In this document: in pieces, positions 29,894-40,144 of the stretch
Position numbering within the stretch: the first letter of the stretch is position 1
Layout: each line of letters starts with the position of its first letter
NCBI GenBank assembly: GCA_030148745.1
Contig: JASBSV010000055.1
Coordinates: forward strand, 1 to 64,000
Reading direction: 5' to 3'
Origin: Paracoccaceae bacterium
GTDB lineage: Bacteria > Pseudomonadota > Alphaproteobacteria > Rhodobacterales > Rhodobacteraceae
DNA length: 64,000 nt
Notes under the pieces: model-generated
What the model was told of the DNA's origin: nothing
The model's input: the letters and a program-made list of their open reading frames with translations, nothing else
The model's database searches: none
Program-made: the position numbers and the translations under genes

Positions 29894-30148
29894 TTAACCA
29901 GCCATCTGCGGCAGAACGCCGGCATCAACGGCGGCTTTGATCTCACCTTCAGTCAGATAACCGTCGCCGTTGAAATCCACCGCGTTAAAGGTCGTGCGAC
30001 CCAGATCGGGATAGGCCACCAGCAGCTCGTTGAATGAATACATTCCATTGCCGTCCGTATCGAGTTTCGACAGATCCGCAGCCATGACCGACAGCGCGAT
30101 CACCGAAGCGCCTGCCAGCGCCAGAACCACCATCGCTAAACGTGCCAT
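29894..30148 (-). CDS. secreted EF-hand domain protein
   Basis: Signal peptide plus two EF-hand loops DTDGNGMYSFNE and DFNGDGYLTEGE. Confidence 0.82.
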   Translation of the reverse strand: MARLAMVVLALAGASVIALSVMAADLSKLDTDGNGMYSFNELLVAYPDLGRTTFNAVDFNGDGYLTEGEIKAAVDAGVLPQMAG

Positions 30149-30463
30149 ATCAGATGAACTCCTTGTTGCAGGTCAGATGGCCTTGGATCCGGGGGCAGAG
30201 TTTCGCAATCGCCGCCGCTGTGCGAGCGGTTATTGGGCGAGCGGCCCTGCTGCGCAAAGCCCCGCTGATTCGCGCCCCGAGCACCCGCAAATTGGCGCCG
30301 AAAAACCCCCGCGCGCCCGGTGGTGGTGGTTTTCCGCGCGCGCGCCCTGCCCCGCCGCGCTGCCGAAATGTCGCCATGATGCCATCTGCGTCGCAGACTG
30401 GCGGGTCAGCGCCGCGCCCGCCCCCCCTATAATGATGCTGAGACAAGCAGGAGCGCATGCACC

Positions 30464-31621
30464 ATGGCCAACGACCTGAGCCCTACCGATCTGAGCGCTG
30501 TGCGCCGCCCGCTGCCGCAGGCGCAGGGCCTGCCCAACGCCCATTACACCGACCCCGCCGTCTTTGAAGAGGAAAAGCACGCCCTGCTCTTTTCGCAATG
30601 GGCCGGGCTGGCGGTGGGCGCCGATGTGCCCCAGCCGGGCGATGCCAAACCGATCAGCTTTCTGGGGGTGCCCCTGCTGCTTTTGCGCGACAAACAGGGG
30701 CAGGTCCGGGTGTTTCAGAACATTTGCCGCCATCGCGGCATGATCCTTGTCGAAGAGCCGCGCAAGATCGAGGGCGCGATCCGCTGCCCCTATCACAGCT
30801 GGTGTTATTCGACCGAAGGGCGGCTGGTCTCGACCCCGCATGTCGGCGGGCCGGGCCAGAACCTGCACCCGGGCATCGACCGCAGCACGCTGGGCCTGAT
30901 CGAGGTGCGCAGCCACATCTGGCGCGATGTGGTCTTTGTCAACATCTCGGGCGAGGCGCCGGATTTCGAGGTGATGCACGCCGATCTGATCGCCCGCTGG
31001 GCCGAGTTCGAGCAACCGCTGTTTCACGGCGGCGCCGACAGCCGCTTTGAACTGGCGGTCAAAACCAACTGGAAGCTGGCGGTCGAAAATTACTGCGAAA
31101 GCTATCATTTGCCGTGGGTGCACCCGGGGCTGAACAGCTATTCACGGCTTGAAGATCACTATCACATCGAACAGCCGGGCGCCTATTCGGGGCAAGGCAC
31201 GCTGGTCTATCGCCAACTGACCGGCGATGATGGTCAGACTTTTCCGGATTTCAAAGGGCTGGGCGAGAAATGGAACGAGGGGGCGGAATATGTCTCGCTC
31301 TTTCCCAATGTGCTTTTCGCCGTCCAGCGCGATCATTGCTATGCGATCCTGCTTGAGCCGCGCGGCCTGGATGAAACTGTCGAGCATATTCACATCTATT
31401 ACCCAAGCGCTGATACCGACCCGGCGCTGCGCCGCAAGAATACCGAACTGTGGAAGGGTGTCTTTATCGAAGATATCGGCGTTGTCGAAGGCATGCAGCG
31501 CGGGCGCCATGCGCCGGGGTTCGATGGCGGCCGGTTCTCGCCCGCGATGGACGGGCCGACCCATCTCTTTCACGACTGGGTTGCAGCGCAGGTTGAGGCC
31601 GCGCGCGCCAGATCGGCGTGA
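30464..31621 (+). CDS. Rieske non-heme iron aromatic ring-hydroxylating oxygenase, alpha subunit
   Basis: Rieske CRH...CPYH; NYCESYHLPWVHPGL mononuclear iron site. Confidence 0.9.
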   Translation: MANDLSPTDLSAVRRPLPQAQGLPNAHYTDPAVFEEEKHALLFSQWAGLAVGADVPQPGDAKPISFLGVPLLLLRDKQGQVRVFQNICRHRGMILVEEPRKIEGAIRCPYHSWCYSTEGRLVSTPHVGGPGQNLHPGIDRSTLGLIEVRSHIWRDVVFVNISGEAPDFEVMHADLIARWAEFEQPLFHGGADSRFELAVKTNWKLAVENYCESYHLPWVHPGLNSYSRLEDHYHIEQPGAYSGQGTLVYRQLTGDDGQTFPDFKGLGEKWNEGAEYVSLFPNVLFAVQRDHCYAILLEPRGLDETVEHIHIYYPSADTDPALRRKNTELWKGVFIEDIGVVEGMQRGRHAPGFDGGRFSPAMDGPTHLFHDWVAAQVEAARARSA

Positions 31622-31830
31622 AGGGTCTTGATGCGCGGCTTCTGGCGGCGCATGAGGCGGGGGATAAAAGCGCCCTCGTCACGCTTTACCAGCAGGCCGC
31701 GAAAGAGGCCGAAACCGAAGATGCGGCGGGCTTTTTTCTGGTTCATGCCTATGTTTTCGCGCTGGAGAGCGGGCACCGCGATGCCCCGGCCCTGCGCCGG
31801 CGGCTGGTTGCGCTGAAGCGCGAGGAATAG
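31618..31830 (+). CDS. hypothetical protein (70 aa)
   Basis: 4-nt overlap with the oxygenase gene; KGLDARLLAAHEAGDKSALVTLYQQAAKEAETEDAAGFFLVHAYVFAL helical. Confidence 0.7.
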   Translation: MKGLDARLLAAHEAGDKSALVTLYQQAAKEAETEDAAGFFLVHAYVFALESGHRDAPALRRRLVALKREE

Positions 31831-31837
31831 GCGCCGG

Positions 31838-31868
31838 CGAAAAGAAAAAGGGGGCCCATGGCCCCCCT
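31838..31868 (-). terminator. Rho-independent terminator of the nrdJ transcript
   Basis: Minus strand GGGGGGCCATGGGCCCCC followed by TTTTTCTTTT. Confidence 0.7.
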
Positions 31869-32080
31869 GAGTTTCGCTTATCAGGCTCATCATTCGTACC
31901 GCCCGGTTTCTGCCTGCGGCCTGATCCGCGTTAGGGGCGAGCGCACCCGCCCCGTGTCCGTTGAAACGCCTTGGCGTTTCGACCCGGCGAACAAGTTGGA
32001 TTTCTCAGAAATCCGCAGGTCCGCCTTTCGTTGGTCCGGGCGAAACCTGATGGTCCGCCCGGTCCTTTCCTTCAATTCCC

Positions 32081-35000
32081 TCAGCTACAGCCGCTGGTGC
32101 CCCCGCATGTGTTGCACTTCATGCAGGTGCCGTTGCGCACCAGTGTGTAGTTTCCGCATTCGCCGCAGGGATCGCCCTCATAGCCCTGCATCTTGGCCTT
32201 GCTGCGCGCGTCCATCGGTACCGCCCCGACCGCCGCAGCCGCCGCCGCGCTGGTCTGCGGCACCAGTGTCTGAAGCGCCGCCATCGGGTCGGTCGCCGCA
32301 TTCAGCGCCATGGCCGCATCGCCGGCGCCGCCCTGCAGCACCACCAGTTCCTGCGGAACACGTTTTCTAAGATAGCCGGTGGAGCTGATCTGTTTGAGCA
32401 CCTCAAGCGATTTTGACGCCGCCGTTTCCGAAACCTCGCCGAAATTGCGCTTGCCCTCTTCATCGCCCCGGCCCAGCGCGTCAAAGCTTTCGCCTTCGGG
32501 TTTGACATGCGCCAGATCGGTCCGATCCAGATAGCTGACCGCCAGTTCGCGGAAGATATAGTCAAGGATCGAGGTGGCGCTCTTGATGCTGTCGTTGCCC
32601 TGCACCATTCCCGCCGGTTCGAACCGGGTAAAGGTGAAAGCCTCGACAAATTCATCCAGCGGCACGCCATATTGCAGACCGACCGAGACGGCGATGGCAA
32701 AATTGTTCATCATCGCGCGGAAACCGGCGCCTTCCTTGTGCATGTCGATGAAAATCTCGCCCAGGGCGCCATCTTCATACTCGCCGGTGCGCAGATACAC
32801 CTTATGCCCGCCGACGACGGCCTTCTGGGTATAGCCCTTGCGCCGCTCGGGCAGCTTTTCGCGGTGCGATTTGAACACCTCTTTGATGATTACCTTCTCG
32901 ACCACTTTTTCGGCCAGAACGGCAGCCTTTTCATGCGCCGTACCGCTTTCAAGGATCTCGGCCGCCTCATCGTCATCCTCGACCAGTGCCGCCGCCAGAG
33001 GCTGGCTCAGCTTTGAGCCGTCGCGGTAAAGCGCATTGGCCTTCACGCCCAGCGACCAGCTTAGCTCATAGGCCGCCTGACAATCTTCGATCGTCGCGTC
33101 ATTGGGCATGTTGATGGTTTTCGAGATCGCCCCCGAGATGAACGACTGCGCTGCGGCCATCATGTGGATATGGCTGTCAACGCTCAGGAAACGCTTGCCT
33201 TTCTTGCCGCAGGGATTGGCGCAATCGAAGATGCAGTAGTGCTTTTCCTGCAGATGCGGCGCCCCTTCAAGGGTCATGGTCCCGCAGACATGATCGTTGG
33301 CAAGCTCGATCTCGGACCGGCTGAAGCCCAGCGACTGAAGCAGATCAAAGGAAGGATCGTTCAGCTTTTCGGCCGGAATGCCCAGCGTCTTGGTGCAGAA
33401 CTCCTCGCCCAGCGTCCATTGGTTGAACACGAAACGAATGTCGAATGCGCTGGGAAGCGCGGCTTCGATCTTGTCGATCTCGGCCTGACCGAACCCGTGA
33501 CCGACCAGCGATGTGTGGTTGATCCCGGGCGCATTGCCCAGCGTACCATGGCCGACAGCGAAGGAGACAATCTCTTCTATTTGGGCGGGAGAATACCCAA
33601 GCGTCTCCAACGCCGCCGGGACGGAGCGGTTGATGATCTTGAAGTAACCGCCTCCGGCCAGCTTTTTGAACTTTACCAGGGCAAAGTCCGGTTCAATTCC
33701 TGTGGTGTCGCAATCCATCACCAGACCAATGGTGCCGGTGGGTGCGATAACCGTGGATTGCGCGTTGCGATAGCCGTTCTTTTCACCCAGCGCCAGCGCC
33801 TCGTCCCAGGCCGATTTGGCCAGTTCGATCAGCTGCTGATCGGGGCACCCCTTATGGTCGAGCGCCACCGGGCGCACTGCCAGATCCTCATACCCCGTGG
33901 TTTTGCCATAGGCCGCGTTACGGTGATTGCGCATCACCCGCAGCATATGCGCGGCGTTCTTTTCATATTTGGCGAAGGGGCCAAGCTCCCCGGCCATTTC
34001 GGCCGAGGTGGCATAGGCCACACCGGTCATGATCGCGGTCAAGGCGCCGCAGATGGCGCGCCCTTCGTCGCTGTCATAGCCATAGCCCATATTCATCAGC
34101 AAACCGCCGATATTGGCATATCCCAGGCCCAGGGTACGGAAATCATAGGACAGCTGCGCGATTTCGCGCGACGGGAACTGCGCCATGGTGACCGAAATCT
34201 CAAGCGTTACCGTCCACAGGCGGGTGGCATGCATGTAATCTTCGGCCTGAAACTCACCGCCCTGATAGAAGGTCAGCAGGTTCATCGAAGCGAGGTTACA
34301 GGCGGTATCGTCCAGAAACATATATTCCGAACAGGGGTTCGAGCCGCGGATTTCACCATCTTCGGGGCAGGTATGCCAGGCGTTGACCGTATCGTGATAC
34401 TGAATGCCCGGATCGGCACAGGACCAAGCCGCATGGCCGATCTGTTCCCACAGATCGCGGGCCCGCACCGTCTTGGCAACCTTGCCGTCCACGCGGTTGA
34501 TCAGGTCCCAGTCTGCGTCTTCCTTGACCGCCTTGAGGAAGGCATCGGTCACCCGGACCGAGTTGTTCGAGTTCTGACCCGAGACCGAGTTATAGGCCTC
34601 GCTGTCCCAATCGGTGTCATAGGTCGGAAATTCGATACTGTCATAGCCCTGGCGTGCGTAATCCAGCACCCGCTTGACGTAAGTTTCGGGGATGGCGACC
34701 TTTTTGGCCTTGCGAATAGCACCCTTCAGCGTCTCGTTCGCCTTGGGGTCGGTGGCGTCTTCGGCCTTGCCGTCCCAGGATTTGATCGCGGCGAAAATCT
34801 CGTTCAGATGCGCCTCGTGCATTTTCGAGCCGGCGACGATGGCGGCGACCTTCTGCTCTTCGATCACTTTCCAGTTGATGAAATCCTCAATATCGGGGTG
34901 ATCGGCGTCACAGATGACCATCTTGGCCGCGCGGCGCGTGGTACCGCCCGATTTGATCGCGCCGGCCGCCCGGTCGCCGATTTTCAGAAAGCCCATCAGC

Positions 35001-35731
35001 CCCGAGGATTTGCCGCCGCCCGAAAGACCTTCGCCCTCGCCGCGCAGCGAGCTGAAGTTGGTGCCGGTGCCCGAGCCGTATTTGAACAGACGCGCCTCAC
35101 GCGTCCACAGATCCATGATCCCGCCTTCGTTCACCAGATCATCGCTCACCGACTGGATGAAACAGGCGTGCGGCTGCGGATGCTCGTAGGAGGATTTGGA
35201 TTTGGTCAGCTTGCCGGTTTTGTAGTCGACATAGAAATGCCCCTGTGCCGGCCCGTCGATGCCGTAGGCCCAATGCAGCCCGGTGTTGAACCACTGCGGG
35301 CTGTTTGGCGCCGCGCGCTGGGTGGCCAGCATATAGCGCATCTCGTCATAATAGGCGCTGGCGTCCTCTTCGGTCGAGAAATAGCCGCCCTTCCAGCCCC
35401 AATAGGCCCATGCGCCGGCCAGACGGTCAAAGACCTGCCGCGCCGAGGTTTCGCCGCCGCGCTCATCTGTTGCCGGCTCCGAGCGCCACAGAAATTCTGG
35501 CACGTCCTTTTCCTTGACGCGCTTAAGCTTGGGCGCCACGCCCGCCTTGCGGAAATATTTTTGTGCCAGAACGTCCGAGGCCACCTGACTCCAGCTTTTG
35601 GGAACCTCGATGTTTTCCAGCTTGAACACCACTGTCCCGTCTGGGTTGCGGATTTCAGACGAGGTCGTGGTAAAGGCCACGTCCGCATAAGCGTCCCGTC
35701 CTGCCTTGGTGAATTTACGTTCTATTTTCAT
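32081..35731 (-). CDS. nrdJ: vitamin B12-dependent ribonucleoside-diphosphate reductase
   Basis: 1216-aa class [27 protein letters not shown]-terminal [28 protein letters not shown]. Confidence 0.95.
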   Translation of the reverse strand: MKIERKFTKAGRDAYADVAFTTTSSEIRNPDGTVVFKLENIEVPKSWSQVASDVLAQKYFRKAGVAPKLKRVKEKDVPEFLWRSEPATDERGGETSARQVFDRLAGAWAYWGWKGGYFSTEEDASAYYDEMRYMLATQRAAPNSPQWFNTGLHWAYGIDGPAQGHFYVDYKTGKLTKSKSSYEHPQPHACFIQSVSDDLVNEGGIMDLWTREARLFKYGSGTGTNFSSLRGEGEGLSGGGKSSGLMGFLKIGDRAAGAIKSGGTTRRAAKMVICDADHPDIEDFINWKVIEEQKVAAIVAGSKMHEAHLNEIFAAIKSWDGKAEDATDPKANETLKGAIRKAKKVAIPETYVKRVLDYARQGYDSIEFPTYDTDWDSEAYNSVSGQNSNNSVRVTDAFLKAVKEDADWDLINRVDGKVAKTVRARDLWEQIGHAAWSCADPGIQYHDTVNAWHTCPEDGEIRGSNPCSEYMFLDDTACNLASMNLLTFYQGGEFQAEDYMHATRLWTVTLEISVTMAQFPSREIAQLSYDFRTLGLGYANIGGLLMNMGYGYDSDEGRAICGALTAIMTGVAYATSAEMAGELGPFAKYEKNAAHMLRVMRNHRNAAYGKTTGYEDLAVRPVALDHKGCPDQQLIELAKSAWDEALALGEKNGYRNAQSTVIAPTGTIGLVMDCDTTGIEPDFALVKFKKLAGGGYFKIINRSVPAALETLGYSPAQIEEIVSFAVGHGTLGNAPGINHTSLVGHGFGQAEIDKIEAALPSAFDIRFVFNQWTLGEEFCTKTLGIPAEKLNDPSFDLLQSLGFSRSEIELANDHVCGTMTLEGAPHLQEKHYCIFDCANPCGKKGKRFLSVDSHIHMMAAAQSFISGAISKTINMPNDATIEDCQAAYELSWSLGVKANALYRDGSKLSQPLAAALVEDDDEAAEILESGTAHEKAAVLAEKVVEKVIIKEVFKSHREKLPERRKGYTQKAVVGGHKVYLRTGEYEDGALGEIFIDMHKEGAGFRAMMNNFAIAVSVGLQYGVPLDEFVEAFTFTRFEPAGMVQGNDSIKSATSILDYIFRELAVSYLDRTDLAHVKPEGESFDALGRGDEEGKRNFGEVSETAASKSLEVLKQISSTGYLRKRVPQELVVLQGGAGDAAMALNAATDPMAALQTLVPQTSAAAAAAVGAVPMDARSKAKMQGYEGDPCGECGNYTLVRNGTCMKCNTCGGTSGCS

Positions 35732-35929
35732 TGTTCAACTTCTGCCTCGTTGAATGGTCTCAATTTTGCGGTGTGAGGCTCTCAGGGCCACAGCTCCGCG
35801 ATTCCGGCACCACCGCTCACTCGCCAAGGTCAAAGCTTCCCCGTGTGGACAGGCGTTGCGCACCGTCCATGCAGCAATTGCCAATGCAATCGCATGTTTT
35901 CCTGGTAGTCTTCCGTCCCAGCACAGCTA

Positions 35930-35976
35930 CCACTATATATTGTGGCTTAGCGGTCAGTCTCCACAACTTGGCGTAT
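35930..35976. promoter_or_regulatory. candidate paired NrdR boxes
   Basis: CCACTATATATTGTGG (35930-35945) near-palindrome, second weaker site CCACAACTTGGCGTAT (35961-35976) 31 bp away. Confidence 0.6.
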
Positions 35977-36277
35977 AGTGGCATATCGGGTCAACGGAAA
36001 AATCAACGATTTTGTGACAAGTTTTCCTTGACCGATCGGGCAAATCATGGGCCGGCCTCCGGGCGGGTTATGACCGCCGCGCAACCATGCTTAAAAAGCC
36101 CTTAACTTCGGCGTCGTTACGGCGTGAAGTTTAACGATTAACAGAAGATGGACGGTTTCGGGGCGGATTTGGATTCGTTGCCCGCAGCAGGCCAAGGCCC
36201 GGCACATCCGTGACGTAACGGCAACGCAATTGCGAAAAGGCCACAGTTGGTCAGGCGGTTAATAATGCTTGAAAAAG

Positions 36278-36354
36278 TGGTCGGGGCGATAGGATTCGAA
36301 CCTACGACCTACGGTTCCCAAAACCGCCGCGCTACCAGGCTGCGCTACGCCCCG
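36278..36354 (-). tRNA. tRNA-Pro (anticodon TGG), CCA encoded
   Basis: CGGGGCGTAGCGCAGCCTGGTAGCGCGGCGGTTTTGGGAACCGTAGGTCGTAGGTTCGAATCCTATCGCCCCGACCA folds as cloverleaf. Confidence 0.95.
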
Positions 36355-36396
36355 AACAGCGATGTCTCTAGCGTCCCGGGGCGGCGTTGAAAAGAG

Positions 36397-36879
36397 CTAA
36401 CTCTCCGAACAGGGCCAAAGCGCCGCCGATTGGTCGAAACCGGGATGGCGGATCACGCTGCCAACCTCGATCCCCAGCCGCCTGGCCATGCCGCCGTTGA
36501 TCTCAAGCACCGCCAGAATCCCTTCGCCGCCGCTGATCGGGGTCAGATCGCCCGGCACCGCGTTTTCGTGGATCTTTGCCACCCGTCCCTTTTCAGTGAT
36601 AAACAGCATGTCCAGCGGGATGAGTGTGTTTTTCATCCAGAAGCTGACGCTTTGCGGCTTAGGAAAGAAAAACAGCATGCCCGCGAAACGGGCCATATTC
36701 TCGCGATACATAAGGCCGCGGGCGCGTGAGGCGGGGGTATCGGCAATCTCGACCGAAAACCGCGCCTGCCCCCAGTCGCCTTTCAGGTCCGCCCGCGCAC
36801 GCGTGCAATCGGTGCCGGCGGCCACCGGGCCCGCCAGAACAATGGCCGCACATAATCCCAGAACGATACGCCGGATCAT
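36397..36879 (-). CDS. DUF192 family protein
   Basis: Signal peptide; SVEIADTPASRARGLMYREN...FWMKNTLIPLDMLFI. Confidence 0.88.
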   Translation of the reverse strand: MIRRIVLGLCAAIVLAGPVAAGTDCTRARADLKGDWGQARFSVEIADTPASRARGLMYRENMARFAGMLFFFPKPQSVSFWMKNTLIPLDMLFITEKGRVAKIHENAVPGDLTPISGGEGILAVLEINGGMARRLGIEVGSVIRHPGFDQSAALWPCSES

Positions 36880-37425
36880 TTACCTTTCCCGGTTTGCCAC
36901 TTCCCAGGATGCCACGATCGTCGCCATCCGTCCACGCTTGCCGTCGGTCACACGCAGGCAGATCGCCTCGCCCGGCTGCAGATCGGCAAGGCCCGAACGG
37001 CGCAGAACCTCAACATGCACGAAAATATCCTCTGGGCAGCCAAAGACATTCGCAAAGCCGAACCCTTTGGTCTTGTCGAACCATTTCACGCGCGCCGGCA
37101 ACAGGGGCTCGGCGGCCAATTCTTCGGGCGTCAGAACATCGATATCCTCAAGCGCCACCGGTTCAACGTCCGGTGGATCGATTCTGAGAACTTCGGTGGC
37201 CTGCATCCCGCGCTCGGTTTCCTGCACCGTCAGCTCGATCGCCGAGGCATCGGCAACCGAACTTTGCCCAAAGTTACGCAGAACATTGGCATGCAGCAAA
37301 ATATCCGGCCCACCCTCGTCGGCAACAACGAATCCAAAGCCCTTGGTCGGATCGAACCACTTTACATGCCCCACGACACGCCGGCCCGATAATTCTTCTT
37401 CTTTTGTCATCACTTCAGCGCTCAT
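36880..37425 (-). CDS. cold-shock protein with two cold-shock domains
   Basis: [27 protein letters not shown] and [27 protein letters not shown]. Confidence 0.92.
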   Translation of the reverse strand: MSAEVMTKEEELSGRRVVGHVKWFDPTKGFGFVVADEGGPDILLHANVLRNFGQSSVADASAIELTVQETERGMQATEVLRIDPPDVEPVALEDIDVLTPEELAAEPLLPARVKWFDKTKGFGFANVFGCPEDIFVHVEVLRRSGLADLQPGEAICLRVTDGKRGRMATIVASWEVANRER

Positions 37426-37528
37426 GGCGCTCCATCATCTTCCCCCGCAACCTTTTCGACCGGGAGAATGTCCGTTGCAAGTGAAAAGAACTGTCCAAAA
37501 GGTTAGTGCAACTCGCGCTTCGCGAATT

Positions 37529-38131
37529 TTAAGGCCACAACCTCTTGATATTCCAAGGCTTTGTTAATTCATCACGCGACCAGATAAATCTATCGTGCAG
37601 ACGAAACTCACCATCCGCCCAAAACTCCATCTGAAGCGGGCGAAGGCGGAAGCCGCCCCAGAAAGGCGGACGGGCGGGGTTCTCGCCCTGCTCGGCTTCC
37701 TGCCGGGCGACCTCGTCGATCATCTCCTGACGTGACGACAGCGGCTGTGACTGCCGCGAGGCCCATGCGCCCAGGCGGCTTTTGAGCGGCCGGGTGGCAT
37801 AATAGGCATCCGCCTGCGGGCCGTCCTCTTTCTCGATCAACCCGCGCGCGCGCACCTGACGGCCCAGCGACTTCCAATGCATCACCAGCGCCGCCTTGCC
37901 GCTTGTCATCAACTCGCGCGCCTTGGTGCTGTTGTAATTAGTATAGAAAACCAGCGCGTTATCCTCGATCTCTTTCAGCAGCATTATGCGCACATTGGGC
38001 ATGCCGGTTTCATCGACGGTCGCCAACGCCACCGCATTGGGATCTCGCGGCTCGGTCCGGGCCGCTTCGGCCAGCCAGCTGCGCGCAATCTCAAAAGGGT
38101 TGTCGCCAGCGAAAATTCCGTCACGTTCCAT
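37529..38131 (-). CDS. pdxH: pyridoxamine 5'-phosphate oxidase
   Basis: [22 protein letters not shown]..., C-terminal [17 protein letters not shown]; start chosen at MERDGIF. Confidence 0.92.
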   Translation of the reverse strand: MERDGIFAGDNPFEIARSWLAEAARTEPRDPNAVALATVDETGMPNVRIMLLKEIEDNALVFYTNYNSTKARELMTSGKAALVMHWKSLGRQVRARGLIEKEDGPQADAYYATRPLKSRLGAWASRQSQPLSSRQEMIDEVARQEAEQGENPARPPFWGGFRLRPLQMEFWADGEFRLHDRFIWSRDELTKPWNIKRLWP

Positions 38132-38268
38132 GGGTGCCTCATCGGGTTGAAGGTCGCGCGCGCCTCCGGTCCGGATCATTCCCTGCAGCCGAGTTGATCT
38201 ACTGCACTTGATGGGGATCGGGGGATCGCCTAAACGTCTGGGACAGTTTCACTTCAAGCGAGGGGCAG

Positions 38269-39075
38269 ATGTCAACACAGCTTATGGATGGCAAGCGCGG
38301 TCTGATCATGGGATTGGCCAATGACAAATCGATCGCTTGGGGCATTGCAAAGGCCTGCGCCGAACAGGGCGCCGAACTGGCCTTTTCATATCAGGGCGAG
38401 GCGCTGAAAAAACGGGTCGGTCCGCTGGCCGCTTCGGTTGGATCGGATATCGTGCTGCCCTGCGACGTGGGGGACGAGGCGTCGATCGATGCGCTGTTTG
38501 CCGAGTTGGAAAAGCGCTGGGGCAAGCTGGACTTTATCGTTCACGCCATTGGTTTTTCGGATAAATCCGAGCTTCGCGGGCGTTATGTCGACACCAGCCG
38601 CGCCAATTTCCAGATGTCGATGGATATCTCGGTCTATTCCTTTACGGCCGTGGTGCAGCGCGCCGAAAAGATGATGACCGATGGCGGTTCATGCCTGACG
38701 CTCACCTATTACGGCGCCGAAAAAGTCATGCCACATTATAACGTCATGGGCGTTGCCAAGGCCGCGCTTGAGGCCAGCGTGCGCTATCTGGCCGAGGATC
38801 TGGGCAAGGACGGCATTCGCGTCAACGCCATCAGCGCCGGCACGATCAAGACGCTGGCGGCCAGCGGGATCGGTGATTTCCGCTATATCATGAAGTGGAA
38901 CGAATATAACTCGCCGCTGCGCCGGACGGTGACACAGGACGAGGTCGGCAAATCGGCACTTTATCTTTTGTCCGACCTCGGCTCGGCCGTGACGGGCGAG
39001 GTTCTGCATGTCGATGCCGGCTATCACGTTGTTGGTATGAAGGCGGTCGATGCGCCTGATATTACGAAGGAATAA
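38269..39075 (+). CDS. fabI: enoyl-[acyl-carrier-protein] reductase
   Basis: GKRGLIMGLANDKSIAWGIAKA, Tyr-x6-Lys motif region, GEVLHVDAGYHVVGM. Confidence 0.94.
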   Translation: MSTQLMDGKRGLIMGLANDKSIAWGIAKACAEQGAELAFSYQGEALKKRVGPLAASVGSDIVLPCDVGDEASIDALFAELEKRWGKLDFIVHAIGFSDKSELRGRYVDTSRANFQMSMDISVYSFTAVVQRAEKMMTDGGSCLTLTYYGAEKVMPHYNVMGVAKAALEASVRYLAEDLGKDGIRVNAISAGTIKTLAASGIGDFRYIMKWNEYNSPLRRTVTQDEVGKSALYLLSDLGSAVTGEVLHVDAGYHVVGMKAVDAPDITKE

Positions 39076-39078
39076 GGC

Positions 39079-39582
39079 ATGACCGACCGTTTGCCACATG
39101 AAAAGGGTTTTCACGTCAGCTGGGACCAGATGCACCGCGACAGCCGCGCGCTGGCATGGCGTCTGGATGGCAAGGGCCCCGATGACGGGGCGTGGAAGGC
39201 CGTCGTCGCGATCACCCGCGGCGGCATGGCGCCCGCGATGATCGTCGCGCGCGAGCTGGATATCCGCACGGTCGATACGATCAGCGTCAAAAGCTATGAC
39301 CATCAAAGCCAGACCAAGGCGCGGGTGCTCAAATCGCCCGATGCCGAAATGATGGGCGACGGCACCGGTATTCTGGTGATCGACGATCTCGTCGACAGCG
39401 GGAAAACGCTGGAACTGGTGCGCGATCTTTATCCAAACGCCCATTTCGCCACCGTCTATGCCAAGCCCAAGGGCGAGCCTCAGGTCGATACATTCATCAC
39501 CGGCGTCAGCCAGGACACCTGGATCTTTTTCCCCTGGGACATGGCCCTGCAATATGTCGAGCCCTACCGCGGCAACGACTAA
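39079..39582 (+). CDS. gpt: xanthine phosphoribosyltransferase
   Basis: PRTase motif [15 protein letters not shown]. Confidence 0.9.
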   Translation: MTDRLPHEKGFHVSWDQMHRDSRALAWRLDGKGPDDGAWKAVVAITRGGMAPAMIVARELDIRTVDTISVKSYDHQSQTKARVLKSPDAEMMGDGTGILVIDDLVDSGKTLELVRDLYPNAHFATVYAKPKGEPQVDTFITGVSQDTWIFFPWDMALQYVEPYRGND

Positions 39583-39590
39583 GGACCAGA

Positions 39591-40115
39591 ATGCCAGTCA
39601 CCGGATCCGAACGCTCGACGAAAGACCGGCTGCTGCACAGCGGCTTTCTTGCTTCTGTCCTGTTCAAACTGGGGCTAGGGCTGGCGCAGCTGGCGGCGGC
39701 GGCTGGTTTGGCGGTTACCTCGAAAAACAAAATGATCGCTCTGGTCGCAGAGTTGACGGCCGCTGAAACGCAGCAGGATCCGACGGACCCTCTGGCCAGC
39801 TGGCTGATGCACTCAGTCTCTGCCTTTTCGGTCGAGGCGCATACATTCTATGTCTTGTATTTTGCAGGCCATGGCGTGCTGAACGCGGTGATTGCACTTG
39901 CATTGCTCAAACGATGGCTCTGGTCTTATCCGGTCTCGATCATCGTTCTTGGCGCATTTGTCATTTATCAGTTCGTCAGGTTTTACCTCACGCTGTCGCC
40001 CGTCATGATATTTCTGTCGCTGTTTGATATCCTGATCATCATTCTGGTCTGGCGCGAGTGGATGCAGATCCGCCGGCAGGCGCCCGGCGCATCTGTGGAA
40101 GGCCCCGTAGGTTGA
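39591..40115 (+). CDS. DUF2127 family membrane protein
   Basis: LLHSGFLASVLFKLGLGLAQLAAAAGL; multi-TM. Confidence 0.8.
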   Translation: MPVTGSERSTKDRLLHSGFLASVLFKLGLGLAQLAAAAGLAVTSKNKMIALVAELTAAETQQDPTDPLASWLMHSVSAFSVEAHTFYVLYFAGHGVLNAVIALALLKRWLWSYPVSIIVLGAFVIYQFVRFYLTLSPVMIFLSLFDILIIILVWREWMQIRRQAPGASVEGPVG

Positions 40116-40144
40116 CCAAGCAGCCCCACCCTTTGAACCCGGCT

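Noticed and set aside
30230-31123. 297-aa minus-strand ORF overlapping the Rieske oxygenase
   Set aside because: Antisense to a clear Rieske protein; no domain
31890-32075. 61-aa ORF immediately downstream of nrdJ
   Set aside because: TTG start, basic low-complexity product and the region is better explained by a series of hairpins; kept as an RNA finding instead
33164-35776. 870-aa plus-strand ORF opposite nrdJ
   Set aside because: Antisense shadow ORF caused by GC-rich codon bias; nrdJ on the other strand is unambiguous
35732-35929. Cobalamin riboswitch in the nrdJ 5' leader
   Set aside because: I could not find the B12-box/GCCACTG core on the minus strand; an Rfam/Infernal run would be decisive
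36100-36400. tRNA-Pro as an integration site for a mobile element
   Set aside because: No integrase, no direct repeat of the tRNA 3' end seen, and flanks are housekeeping genes
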